A stretch of 64,000 bases of DNA, taken from Oceanicoccus sp. KOV_DT_Chl (lineage in GTDB: Bacteria > Pseudomonadota > Gammaproteobacteria > Pseudomonadales > Dasaniaceae). Shown here one piece after another: positions 48,664 to 57,766 of the stretch. The DNA lies in contig NZ_FQLF01000001.1 in NCBI RefSeq assembly GCF_900120175.1, positions 620,001-684,000 of the forward strand, in the 5' to 3' direction. Every line of letters begins with the position of its first letter. The stretch's first letter is position 1. The position numbers and the translations under genes were made by a program. Under the pieces are notes generated by a model, which was not told the origin of the DNA, did not search any database, and saw only the letters and a list, made by a program, of their open reading frames with translations.

Positions 48664-49218
48664 TTTCTGCTTCATTTTTCATCGGTCACCCAGCAATAAT
48701 GCAGTGGTAAACACCGGAGTGGGATTTGACCGCCGTTTCTATTCCTGCAAGTAAATTTCCACCTCCTGAATTTATCGTGCCTGAGCCGCGATCTGTCATA
48801 GTTCTATCGGTCATCAATTTTTAATCTTCCCTATAGCGTTTCTATTTATACAATCGGAATGGTAAGTATTAATGGCAACGTGATAATTTGACGCTTCCTT
48901 GTACAGATAAAGGGTGAGCGGTTGATAGGGTCTGCTTCCATTTCTGCAAAGTTACAACGGTGACACGTCTCAGACCAGGTCGTCACGTTTAGGGTAGGTG
49001 TCTACCGCCATCCCAAAATATCGATAAGGCCGAACCTATGCGTTTTTGTTAGTCATTTATTGGCAAGCAATATAGAGGGAAATAATCTCAGTCCAGGCTG
49101 ATGGGGGTTGATAGCAGATGCTGTTTTGCCCGCTGCAGAGTATTACAATGCTTTAACCCGAGCGTATCTATTGTGGTGCTGTTGTATAGTCGCACAACTA
49201 TTTTTTGGAGAGTTTGTT
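48664..49218. other. 555-nt region with no recognised gene
   Basis: Short open frames here lack ribosome sites and look random. I see no tRNA, clear terminator or repeat. The last part must hold the promoter for the quinone-oxidoreductase-like gene, whose GGAGAG ribosome site is at 49207-49212. Confidence 0.3.
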
Positions 49219-50240
49219 ATGTCTTATCAGCATGTCATCATCACTGCGTTTGGTGGGCCGGAAAAGTTACAGGTCGTGTTAGAGCCGGAGCTGCCCGAGC
49301 CTACGGATAACCAGGTGAGGGTTAAAGTGTTAGCAGCCGGTACCGGCTTTACCGATACAATAATTCGGCAGGGGCAGTATGTGGATGTTAAGGACAAGCC
49401 ACCCTTCACTCTGGGTTATGACTGGTACGGAGTGGTGGATAAGGTAGGAGCTAATGTCAGCAATGTAACCGTCGGGCAATTTGTAGCCGACATGCCAGTA
49501 ATTGGCGGTTATACCGAGTTCTTGTGTGTTGATGCCGAGCAGGTGGTGCTAGCCCCTGACGGTCTTGATCCGGCTGAGGCTGTGTGTATGATTTTATCCT
49601 ACACCACCGCTTACCAAATGCTTACGCGCATACGAGAACTTAAACCCGGCAGTCAATGTTTAGTGCATGCTGCTGGTGGTGCAGTAGGCACGGCTTTGCT
49701 GGAATTGGGTAAAGAATTGGGTTTACACATGCTGGGTACTGCATCGGCAGCTAAAAAGTCTTTGGTGGAAAGTTATGGCGCTACTCATATAGATTACCAA
49801 AGTGAAGATGTTGAGCAACGCGTTAAGCAATTATCTGCCGGTGGTGTTGATGCGGTCTTTGATACGCTGGGGGTAGCAGCTGGTCACGTTCCTATAGTTG
49901 TTTAAAGCGCGGTGGTGTATTGGTTGCCTTTGGAGCGATGCAGTTGACGACCGGTGAGGAAAAATTGCCTAGTTTGTTGCTGGGTTTTGCCAAGTTGATG
50001 CTGTTATGGAAGTTGCTCCCTGATGGCAAAGATTCTGTGTTTTACAATATTCATACCCGCCGGGCAAAGCACCCGCAACAATTTAAGGATGATGTGCAGG
50101 CTTTGTTTAGTCTATTGAAAGCCGGTAAGTTAAAGCCGGCGGTTGCTGATCGCTTGCCGCTGGATCAGGCGGCAGAGGCGCACCGGAGAATAGACAGTGC
50201 AGCCGTGTTAGGCAAAATAGTATTGGTGAATGAGCACTAA
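49219..50240 (+). CDS. MDR-family NADPH:quinone oxidoreductase-like protein (one frameshift)
   Basis: About 340 residues after one repair. ATG 49219 has GGAGAG 6 nt upstream and begins MSYQHVIITAFGGPEKLQVV, the usual N-terminus; upstream in-frame codons are rejected. Family marks are GTGFTDTIIRQGQY, PFTLGYDWYGVVDKVG, and the nucleotide motif HAAGGAVGTALLELGKELG. Zinc ligands are absent, as in quinone oxidoreductases. Frame is lost near 49887; one extra C restores GVAAGHRSYSCLKRGGVLVAFGAM. The second part ends with LKPAVADRLPLDQAAEAHR. It reduces quinones or enoyl/ketone groups with NADPH. The APH-like kinase gene follows after 118 nt. Confidence 0.87.
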
Positions 50241-50358
50241 GCTAACCAATTGGTAATGGCGTAATATTTTGCCACTGATAGAATCATAGTGATTACTATG
50301 CTTTTGGCTAGGTTTTTAAATCAATAATAGGCGCTATACAACTACAGGAATCTCACTA

Positions 50359-51426
50359 ATGGCAGAACAAGAACAACTGCGTGGCAAATTACAGCAATGG
50401 CTGGCAGCCCGGCACCCTGAGCGCGAGGGGCTAACGATTTCAGAATTCACCAGTCCAGAGGCGGGAGCCTCGAATGAAACCTTGTTGTTTGATATCAGCT
50501 GGACGGAGCAGGGCGCTAGCCAAACGCAAGCGCTGGTAGCCCGCTTGGAGGCCAGTGGCGAAGGGATCTTTCCCGAGTATGACCTGCCATTGCAGTACCG
50601 CACGATGCAGCGCTTACAAAACACGCCGGTCAAGGTGCCGACTACGCTCGGGATGGAAATGGATACCAGTGTCATTGGTAAGCCGTTTTTTATTATGGAG
50701 CGTCTGCATGGCCGTTATATGGCCGATAACCCTCCTTATCAAATGGAAGGCTGGTTGACACAAGAGTCGCCGCAGGTGTGTGGTGCTATATGGGAGAATG
50801 CCATTGCGCAGATGGGGGCCGTTAACAAGGTTGATTGGGAGCCGCTGGGATTTGCTGACTTGTGGGATAACAAAACATTTGCGACGCCTTTGCAACAGCA
50901 GTTAGCTTATTATGAGAGTTTTCTAGCTTGGGCTGAAATTTTGGGGCGTCCTTTTCCTAAATTACACCCGGTGCTGGCATACTTGAAAAATAATCAACCG
51001 AGCAATGAGCCGCTGGCATTATGTTGGGGAGATGCCAAACCACCCAATTTAATGATTGCAGAAAATAGTGCCGATATTATTGGAGTGTTAGATTGGGAGA
51101 TGGTGCACTTGGGTAATCCGGTACACGATTTATCCTGGTGGTTTGTATTGGATGATAGTCTGACTAAAGGTTTGGGTTTACCCAAAGTGGATGGCTTACC
51201 CGATAGGCAAAAGATGACTGCATTATGGGAGCAGCACAGTGGCCATAGTGCTGCAGAGCTGGATTATTATGAGTTGCTCAGTAATTTTCAGTTTGCCGTG
51301 ATAATGCATCGCGTGGGTACGCGTTTAACTGCGCAGGGTTATTTTAAACCCGAAGACCAATTTGATTTGAATAACAACAGCACTTTGTTAATTGATGAGC
51401 AGATGGCCAAGTTTGGTATTAGTTGA
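50359..51426 (+). CDS. APH/choline-kinase-like phosphotransferase family protein
   Basis: 355 residues. The kinase-like fold is seen in ASNETLLFDISW and ALVARLEASGEGIFPEYDL, and the catalytic loop in LALCWGDAKPPNLMI (Asp then Asn) with the metal-binding DWEMVHLGNPVHDLSWW. This subgroup often accompanies fatty-acid, steroid or terpenoid catabolic genes and is related to the N-terminal domain of ACAD10/11, which phosphorylates 4-hydroxy acyl-CoAs. That role is therefore plausible here. AGGA precedes ATG 50359 by about 10 nt. It follows the MDR gene on the same strand. Confidence 0.85.
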   Translation: MAEQEQLRGKLQQWLAARHPEREGLTISEFTSPEAGASNETLLFDISWTEQGASQTQALVARLEASGEGIFPEYDLPLQYRTMQRLQNTPVKVPTTLGMEMDTSVIGKPFFIMERLHGRYMADNPPYQMEGWLTQESPQVCGAIWENAIAQMGAVNKVDWEPLGFADLWDNKTFATPLQQQLAYYESFLAWAEILGRPFPKLHPVLAYLKNNQPSNEPLALCWGDAKPPNLMIAENSADIIGVLDWEMVHLGNPVHDLSWWFVLDDSLTKGLGLPKVDGLPDRQKMTALWEQHSGHSAAELDYYELLSNFQFAVIMHRVGTRLTAQGYFKPEDQFDLNNNSTLLIDEQMAKFGIS

Positions 51427-51486
51427 ATTGATACGGTAATGTGGTTTTTGCCAATTAAGCTATTGCAACTGTCATTCCTGCGCCGG

Positions 51487-51655
51487 CGCACTGCTGTTCG
51501 GGATAAATTAGCATTATAGAGTTTCAGCCTTCACCAATAGCACGAAACGTGTCGAGATAAGGTAGAGACTCAATTTTGACTCGTCATTCCCGATCAAGAC
51601 GAGAATGACTTTCGCTTATTTATGGTGTTTCAGGTTTATCCCGGACAGCAGTGCG
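51487..51655. repeat. Inverted-repeat element in a 520-nt intergenic region
   Basis: The arms 51487-51507 and 51635-51655 are 21 nt each and match at 20 of 21 positions as inverted repeats (CGCACTGCTGTTCGGGATAA on the left). Between and around them are GTCATTC/GAATGAC hairpin elements (51471-51477 and 51582-51608). The structure is like a degenerate MITE or a REP/CATTCC-type genomic repeat. No transposase is present. The rest of 51427-51946 shows no gene; a short open frame at 51692-51901 is rejected. Confidence 0.5.
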
Positions 51656-51946
51656 CGAAGGTGGGTAGCCAGTTGCGATTAACGATCAAGATTGCTCGAA
51701 CTTTTTTATAGACTGCAACAACAGATTGTTTTACTAGCGTCGGTTGTATTTGAACCTTTGGTCTTTCGTAGCTCTGCCCCCCGGCTACGGGGAGGGTCGA
51801 TCTGGAAATCAAGTCTCAACGTTGATTCAATAGAGTTGGGGGGGTTAAATAAAACAGGCATTCAGCGCACGATGGGTTGTTGTCAAAATATGCAGTGTTA
51901 ATTAACTTTTAATTCAGCTGTGTCTTTTATATCGAGAGAAAATTTT

Positions 51947-53110
51947 ATGTCAGGTTCAATAGGCCCCTTGCTTGCTGCAGATGAGCAATTTAATCATCAG
52001 GCAGTAGAAACATTCGCCTCCGTCGGTCAAAGTGACCCAGCCTGGGCGGAAAAAGTCTGTGGTATGGCAGCAGCCAAAGATGGCTCGGTACAAATTGCTT
52101 TTGGTTTTGGTAAGTACACCAATCGCAATGTGGTCGATGCCTATGCCGGTGTGAGTCGAGGCAAAGAGCAATGGGTAGTAAGGGCTAGCCGTTCACTTAA
52201 CAGTGACCCTGAAACGGTTAATGTAGGGCCTATTGAATATGAAATTATTGAGCCACTTCACAGTGTGCGTATTTCTTTAGCTGCCAATGAGCATCAACCT
52301 ATCGCTTTCGATATCGTATTTAATGCGGCTGTGCCATGTGTTGTTGAAGACAGAGAAGATCGTCGTGATATGCACGGCTACCGTAAAGCTACTGATCAAA
52401 TTCGCTATCACCAAACCGGTGTCGTGACTGGCTGGTTAGAAGTCGAAGGGCATAGGATAGATATTAGTCAGGACAGTTGGGTTGCTACACGGGACAAATC
52501 CTGGGGCATTCGTCCGCAAGTCGGCATCCCGATTGCGGATATGGAGCCGGGTTATGAGTCGATGATCCCGCAAGCACTGGCAATTTGGAACCCTATGTTG
52601 TTCACACGCGCTGACGGTTCTCATTACGCATTTCATCATTATTTTTTACAGTTCTCTGGTCCTGGTTTTATGCATCAGCAATTACAGGGAGGGCTGGAAA
52701 CTGAGGCGGGTAAAGAAAATTTGGTGCTTGGGTTAAAACCCGTGTTGGAATTTGACCCCGCTACAAAACGCTTGCAGCGTGGCTGTTTTAATTTTCATAT
52801 GGAAGATGGAACGGAGCGTCCGATGACCTTTGAAAAACTATCAGAAACCGGATTTTATTTAGGGGCCGGCCATTACCACGGTGGTGACGGCGCTTACCAT
52901 GGTAGTTGGCGCGGTGACTTACATATTGATGGTGACTATGTGGTCGATGCAAGCAGTCCTGAAGTGCTTGCCAGATATAAACAGTTTCGGGATAACATGA
53001 TTCGCATTGAAGACCCGGTAGGGGGCGGTGTGGGTTATGGTAATTGCCAAACCTATGTTCATGGCGCCTGGCCAGAATTCGGTTTGACCGGTGATGAACC
53101 GTTATTTTAG
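51947..53110 (+). CDS. Probable DUF7064-like / lipocalin-related protein of catabolic clusters
   Basis: 387 residues from ATG 51947, which has AGAGA upstream; an in-frame start at 51920 is less likely. No signal peptide. The beta-rich sequence has two halves, with ISQDSWVATRDKSWGIRPQVG in the middle. This RDxSWGxRP block recalls DUF7064-type proteins and the CrtC/AttH lipocalin-like group, which are frequent beside P450 and Rieske genes in steroid- or terpenoid-degrading bacteria. I assign it by memory of that motif only. A role in binding or modifying a hydrophobic substrate is inference. It is on the plus strand after the kinase gene. Confidence 0.55.
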   Translation: MSGSIGPLLAADEQFNHQAVETFASVGQSDPAWAEKVCGMAAAKDGSVQIAFGFGKYTNRNVVDAYAGVSRGKEQWVVRASRSLNSDPETVNVGPIEYEIIEPLHSVRISLAANEHQPIAFDIVFNAAVPCVVEDREDRRDMHGYRKATDQIRYHQTGVVTGWLEVEGHRIDISQDSWVATRDKSWGIRPQVGIPIADMEPGYESMIPQALAIWNPMLFTRADGSHYAFHHYFLQFSGPGFMHQQLQGGLETEAGKENLVLGLKPVLEFDPATKRLQRGCFNFHMEDGTERPMTFEKLSETGFYLGAGHYHGGDGAYHGSWRGDLHIDGDYVVDASSPEVLARYKQFRDNMIRIEDPVGGGVGYGNCQTYVHGAWPEFGLTGDEPLF

Positions 53111-53147
53111 TTGCTGTGAGCTTCTGTATTGCAGCGTGTGATAGTTT

Positions 53148-53558
53148 TTATAGGCATTTTAGTTCGTAGTATAGATAAAAGTCCTGTTCAATGGGCTCGC
53201 TACGCTCCGCAAGTTTTTTCCAGCCTTGCGGGCAGAGTTGGGCCATCTGCTTATGTAGTGCTTCAATGACAAAAAATGCCGAGTAAGGCGTTTGGGTGCT
53301 GCGGCTGAGGCTGTAACGTTCCCTGATTTCAAATTCTTTGTCTGAGTTAAGGCTAGTCTCTGTGCTGGCGATCCCGGTCTTCTGTACTTCCTTTTTCGAT
53401 TCTTGTTGTTTCCAGACTTCTTTATCCGGGTTTTTGTCACGATGAAACGCTTCAAAGTTTAGTGTGTCGGCATCATCGACATCAAAGTCGGCAATGGTGC
53501 TACTGGAAACTCCCAGTAATGACAGCATAATAAAGACGGATAGCAGTTGTTTGCTCAT
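53148..53558 (-). CDS. Small exported protein of unknown function
   Basis: 136 residues. A signal peptide (about 1-23, ending TIA) precedes an Asp-rich and Lys/Glu-rich region (about 24-75) and a C-terminal part with AFFVIEALHKQMAQLCPQGWKKL and ELKCL, whose two Cys may form a disulfide. I do not recognise a family. The C-terminal block resembles small periplasmic proteins that accompany envelope genes, but nothing more can be said. It lies downstream of the porin gene on the same strand, beyond the porin terminator, so it is probably expressed separately or by readthrough. Confidence 0.6.
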   Translation of the reverse strand: MSKQLLSVFIMLSLLGVSSSTIADFDVDDADTLNFEAFHRDKNPDKEVWKQQESKKEVQKTGIASTETSLNSDKEFEIRERYSLSRSTQTPYSAFFVIEALHKQMAQLCPQGWKKLAERSEPIEQDFYLYYELKCL

Positions 53559-53592
53559 AGTATTTCCAGTGTTCTTATTTTATTTACATTGT

Positions 53593-53630
53593 AAAAAGAA
53601 AAGGGACCATACTTGTTAGTATAGTCCCTT
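53593..53630 (-). terminator. Rho-independent terminator of the porin gene
   Basis: On the minus strand AAGGGAC pairs with GTCCCTT (53601-53607 and 53624-53630, with further pairing inside), followed by a T-rich tract (complement of 53593-53602). It lies 21 nt after the porin stop. Confidence 0.8.
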
Positions 53631-53651
53631 GAGTAAAGCTTTAATAAAATT

Positions 53652-54629
53652 TTAGAATTTCAGCTCATAGCCTACAGCGAAAGTGGTGTCATCGGTATCG
53701 TCGCTACCATCTTCGTCGGCTTCAATGGTTGAGTAGTATGCAAAAACTTTGGTTGCTTTACTTAGCTTGTAGTCGGCGCCAAAGGTTAATTGCGTGTACT
53801 CGCCTTCGTCGCCGTCTTCATCTTCAGTTTCGTTGTAACCGTACTGCGCTTTTAGTACCCAGCTAGGCGCTACTTTATATTCGCCGCTGACCAGAAAGCC
53901 ATCCTCATCATCTTCAAAAACGCTGGAATCAGAGAGTTCGACTGTCTGATACATAAAGCCCAGTTTGGCATCACCGATAGTATATTCAGCTACTGCGCGC
54001 ATGGTGTCGCGAGAATCGACTTCATCATCCACTGCCAGCGCAAGATACAGGCTTTCTTTGTTGTAGCTTAGGGCAACAGAAATGCCATCGGCGATGCTGT
54101 CATCTTCATTGGTTTCGCCGGGAATGAATGCACCGGTAAAGGTGAGACCATCCATATCAGGCGTGGTATACATAACAATGTTGGATTCGCGGTTTTCACC
54201 CTCAAAGAGATTTTTAATATCGCCAAGTGGGAGGTCGTTAAATTTATCGATTTTAGACTGGGCCAATTTAGTCGGCGTATCATGCTTGCCGGCGATAACG
54301 GTACCGAATCCACCTTGTATACCTGCGTATATATTGCGCTGTTCAAACGTATCATTGTCTTTGCTAGCGCCGCTATCACCATCATCGATATATACTTCAA
54401 ACTCCATTTTATAGATGGCTTTTAAGTTGTCGTTAATGGCGAGACTGCCTTTAACACCCACTCTGGAAGCATTGCTTTCGAGCTGCCAGTTTTCAACATC
54501 ATCGCTTTCCAGGTCGTAGTTGTTTAAGGTGAGGTTGGCTTTACCATAGACAGTCATATCCGCAGCATAGGCGCCTGATGTAAACGTTGAAGCAGCTACA
54601 ATGGCTGCGGGTAATAGTTTAAGTTTCAT
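53652..54629 (-). CDS. Gram-negative general porin (OmpC-like, Porin_4)
   Basis: 325 residues. The signal peptide MKLKLLPAAIVAASTFTSGAYA is followed by MTVYGKANLTLNNYD, the typical first strand of 16-stranded porins. RVGVKGSLAINDNLKAIYKMEFE, FEQRNIYAGIQGGFGTVIAGKHDTPTK (loop 3 region) and the terminal VGYELKF with final Phe are family marks. The loops are unusually acidic, with many Asp and Glu, which suggests cation preference or adaptation to salt. It is expressed alone with a good terminator downstream. Confidence 0.92.
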   Translation of the reverse strand: MKLKLLPAAIVAASTFTSGAYAADMTVYGKANLTLNNYDLESDDVENWQLESNASRVGVKGSLAINDNLKAIYKMEFEVYIDDGDSGASKDNDTFEQRNIYAGIQGGFGTVIAGKHDTPTKLAQSKIDKFNDLPLGDIKNLFEGENRESNIVMYTTPDMDGLTFTGAFIPGETNEDDSIADGISVALSYNKESLYLALAVDDEVDSRDTMRAVAEYTIGDAKLGFMYQTVELSDSSVFEDDEDGFLVSGEYKVAPSWVLKAQYGYNETEDEDGDEGEYTQLTFGADYKLSKATKVFAYYSTIEADEDGSDDTDDTTFAVGYELKF

Positions 54630-54956
54630 CCGAGTGTCTCCAAAAGTTTGTTATAGCACCTGTCGGTGTAACCCCACAAAGTGCATATTTATCAATACCG
54701 ATCCCCCTGGTTATTGAATGCGACAATTGTGGGACAGAAATATTTCAGTAATATGACAGAAGTGACATATTTCTAAAATTCATTTGAGTATAGATGACTT
54801 TTAGATAAATCAAGGAAATCAGCGAGATATCGATTTTTCCTCATAATCCACTTAATCCATGGGCAGAATGTAGGTAAATCTACGTACTTACGAGAGAAAG
54901 AAAACCCGCTTTACTAAGCGAGCCGGGTATTAATACTTGCCTAAGGGAATTGGTTT
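54630..54956. other. 327-nt divergent region between porin and EAL protein genes
   Basis: It must contain both promoters. A small hairpin (CGCTT-tact-AAGCG, 54908-54921) lies in the leader of the EAL gene. I compared the leader with the c-di-GMP-I riboswitch core and found no match. No gene is seen. Confidence 0.3.
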
Positions 54957-56722
54957 ATGGATAAATCTACATTGCTCATATTGTCTTTGGAGGCAAATGA
55001 TCCCGAAGCCGTATGGTTGGAATCATTGCTGAAAGCGGCAGCCGTTTCGTGCCAGCTAGTTAGGGCGTATACCAAAGATGATGCCATCGGTATTGCTCGC
55101 TCGACCCGTTTTGATGTTTTTTTGTTGGGTACTTCTTTGCCGCTAGGAGAGCAGCGGGAACTTTGCCGATTTTTTTCCCGAACCTATCCGCACCTTGCCA
55201 TCGTGGTATTAACCTGTAGAAATTATCCAGAGCGCGCTGTCGAGGCATTAAGGGATGGTGCCGTTGAGTGTTTGTATAAAAATGAAATGGGACAGCACTC
55301 TTTGCTAGCTGCGATTCAAAGTGGCATTGAAAGACAATTTCAATTAGAGAATAAAGAGAGTTCCTCGGAATTATCGGCTTGCTACGATTCGCTGGTAAAA
55401 CTCCCCAACCGCGTTTATTTTCTTGATCTCTTGCAGCACTGTTTAAACAACACAAAAAGTTTAATGGACGGGCAGTCAACTCTCAGTATGCCACTGGTTG
55501 TGATGCGGCTTGATTTAGATAGTGCTGATTGTGTTATTGATAATCTAGGTCGGGCACGATTCGATATGTTAATTGTAGCGATGGTAGAGCGAATTAAATC
55601 TTTTCTTCTGCCTGTAGATATTGTTGGCCGCGTTGCTGATAGTAGTTTCGTTATTGCTTTGCTGCCTCGTGGCGGGCATGGCATCAGTACACATGAGCTT
55701 GAAAATGTATTAAGAAATTTAACGCACGGTATGGCAGAGCCCCATAATTTAGTTGATAGGAATTTTTTTGTAACGTGTAGTATCGGGCTTTCAGTACATG
55801 CCCGCGGTAAAGATTGTGCGTTGGAGTTGATTGATATGGCTGAAGATGCCTTACGTAATGCGCAAACTTTTGGTGGCAATTGCAGTAGTTTCTTTGAGTC
55901 GGAATTCAATCAGAAAATAGCTGGTCGCTTGCGTTTGTCCAGTGAGCTTCATCATGCGTTGGAACGCAATGAGTTTGTTGTACATTATCAACCAATCGTG
56001 GCTGCAAGTACCGGTGAAGTACAGGGCGCGGAAGCATTGCTGCGCTGGTATCGGTCTGATGGCAGTGTTGTGGATGCCGAAGATTTTGTGCCGCTCGCAA
56101 ATGAAAGTGGATTGATTATACCGATAGGTCGCTGGGTGCTGGAGACTGCATGCCTATCCGCGGTTGATATGTATCATCAATTAAATCTGGATTTTACTAT
56201 GGCTGTGAATGTATCCATGCAACAGCTATTGGCGCCTGAATTTATTACTGAGCTAACGGACATTATTGATAGCAGCGGTATTAATCCAAAAAATCTTGAG
56301 CTGGAAATAGCTGAAACCCTATTGGTTGAAAATAGAGATGCAGTAATCAATGTGCTAATGGAAATTAGAGGCTTGCAAGTGGGTATTAGTATTGATGACT
56401 TTGGCAGTGGTTCTGCTTCGCTATTGCATTTAAGTATGCTACCAATCACTAAGTTAAAAGTTGACCAAGCCTTTGTTGCGGGATTAATCAGTTGTCAACG
56501 TGATTCGGATATTATTGCTGCCATCATCGCGTTTGCCAGACAGCTAAACTTGACTGTTGTGGCAGAGGGCGTTGAGACCAGTGCTCAGTTGGCGGTTCTA
56601 TTACAACAATTAGGTTTGCCGGAAGGGGGCAGTGTCAGGGATATTTATATAGCCGACCTTTACCCTGGGGTGATTTTAAGCACTATTTGTCCACACCGGC
56701 ATTCTCGATGGGAATGTATTAG
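54957..56722 (+). CDS. Receiver-like / degenerate GGDEF / EAL protein (one frameshift near the C-terminus)
   Basis: About 588 residues after one repair. The N-terminal receiver-like domain (about 3-125) has lost the phospho-Asp: DVFLLGTSLP has Gly where Asp is expected. The GGDEF loop reads VADSSFVIA, so it is inactive. The EAL domain has HYQPIV, EALLRW, NVSMQQL, EIAETLLVE, DDFGSGSAS, KLKVDQAF and AEGVET. Frame is lost in G5 56625-56629; a sixth G restores GGQCQGYLYSRPLPWGDFKHY and a stop at 56722, instead of the unrelated tail ending at 56744. It is a likely cytosolic c-di-GMP phosphodiesterase whose regulation is not by phosphorylation. Confidence 0.85.
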
Positions 56723-56847
56723 TGGTTTTCATAGACTTATGTAACAGTCATGGTGTGCTAGTCGCGCCACTAATCACTGGAAAATAACGACAATTACGTC
56801 TATTTTGTTAGCAGATAATAATGCATAGATGTTTTGAAGGTTGTCGA

Positions 56848-57468
56848 GTGAAATCATTTTCTAGTGTGATATTGGAAAAAGCGGATCAGCTTTTAGCTGC
56901 TTCCAAAAGTCTGGATTACGACCGGATTGCATTGCATGAGCCCGAAGAGGTTGAAAAACTCCAGACGGTTTTAGCCAGCTTGCAAATTACCAAAAAAAGA
57001 ATTTCTGAATCTCTGGATCAATACGCCAATAAACAACAATCCCCAGTAAGAGAGCTTGATGATCTTGATGGTTTAATGCTCGAGGACTCGGGTGGTAGTG
57101 ATGACAAGGCTGCGGAGGCCTCGTCTGGCGTTGATAAAGAAGCGATGTTATCGCAGTTAGCTGATGAAGGTTTTGGCGATCGTGTAGGGCGGGTTTATAA
57201 CAGCTTTGCCGGCAATCGTTCACTGCCTTTCGCCCAGGTTCCTCATGAGCGTGGGCTTCCTGAGTTTCTGGTGGTGTTGGCGCCTGACTTTACACCAGTG
57301 GCTGGTTTACATGGGATTTTTATTACCGATAAAGAAATAATCTCGATGATCCTGCCTTCCGATAAGGCCAATATTGACTGGACTGTGATCAAATCCAAAG
57401 GCTATTCAAACGAAGAGGAGATGATTGAGTTTCTTACTTTGATTGCTGCTGGCTTTGATGTGCCCTAA
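56848..57468 (+). CDS. Unknown cytosolic protein, coiled-coil N-terminus
   Basis: 206 residues from GTG 56848, which has GAAGG about 7 nt upstream. An in-frame ATG at 56821 lacks a ribosome site and would add a Cys-rich non-conserved-looking leader. The N-terminal half is helical (ILEKADQLLAASKSLDYDRIALHEPEEVEKLQTVLASL) with an acidic linker at about 60-90. The C-terminal half is a compact domain with FLVVLAPDFTPVAGLHGIFITDKEIISMILP. No signal or TM segment is present. I do not recognise the family. A DnaA-box cluster begins five bases after its stop codon, which may or may not be relevant. Confidence 0.6.
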   Translation: MKSFSSVILEKADQLLAASKSLDYDRIALHEPEEVEKLQTVLASLQITKKRISESLDQYANKQQSPVRELDDLDGLMLEDSGGSDDKAAEASSGVDKEAMLSQLADEGFGDRVGRVYNSFAGNRSLPFAQVPHERGLPEFLVVLAPDFTPVAGLHGIFITDKEIISMILPSDKANIDWTVIKSKGYSNEEEMIEFLTLIAAGFDVP

Positions 57469-57472
57469 ATTG

Positions 57473-57685
57473 TTGTCCACAAAATCTGTGGATAACTTCG
57501 TGGGTAAGTTGTTTAGTTTGCTCCCTTCTTCACGTATATCAACCCCCTTCTTAGATTGATCAAAAATCAATCTCTATCATTAAATATTAATAAAATCAGT
57601 CGTTTAGGAGGCTAACTTAAAGTTTTTTATGTCTATTCGCCCTGTGGGTAAGCCGATCTGGTCAAAAAAAGCTCCGTGTGAATAA
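57473..57685. promoter_or_regulatory. Cluster of DnaA-box-like 9-mers around an AT-rich segment
   Basis: TGTGGATAA (57487-57495) is a perfect TTATCCACA on the minus strand. TGTGAATAA (57677-57685) fits TTATNCACA. TTGTCCACA (57473-57481) and TGTGGGTAA (57643-57651) each have one mismatch, and CGTGGGTAA (57499-57507) has two. The AT-rich stretch 57552-57600 lies between, with an 8-bp inverted repeat AGATTGAT-caaaa-ATCAATCT (57553-57573). Function as a replication-related DnaA site is inference. Confidence 0.5.
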
Positions 57686-57766
57686 GTTTTTTGCCTGGTT
57701 CAATTTGTCAATCAATTTTCGAGGCTAATTTCTACACGCTTTGGTGTCTATTTCGGCAAAAAGTTG

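Noticed and set aside
51692-51901. 69-codon frame in the repeat-rich intergenic region
   Set aside because: No ribosome site, contains repeat and hairpin sequence, and resembles no protein.
54840-54956. c-di-GMP riboswitch in the leader of the EAL gene
   Set aside because: The leader has a small hairpin but lacks the conserved core of the c-di-GMP-I class.
57473-57685. Calling the DnaA-box cluster oriC
   Set aside because: No dnaA, mnmG, rpmH or parAB neighbours, and the 9-mers are few; without skew data only a DnaA-binding region can be proposed.
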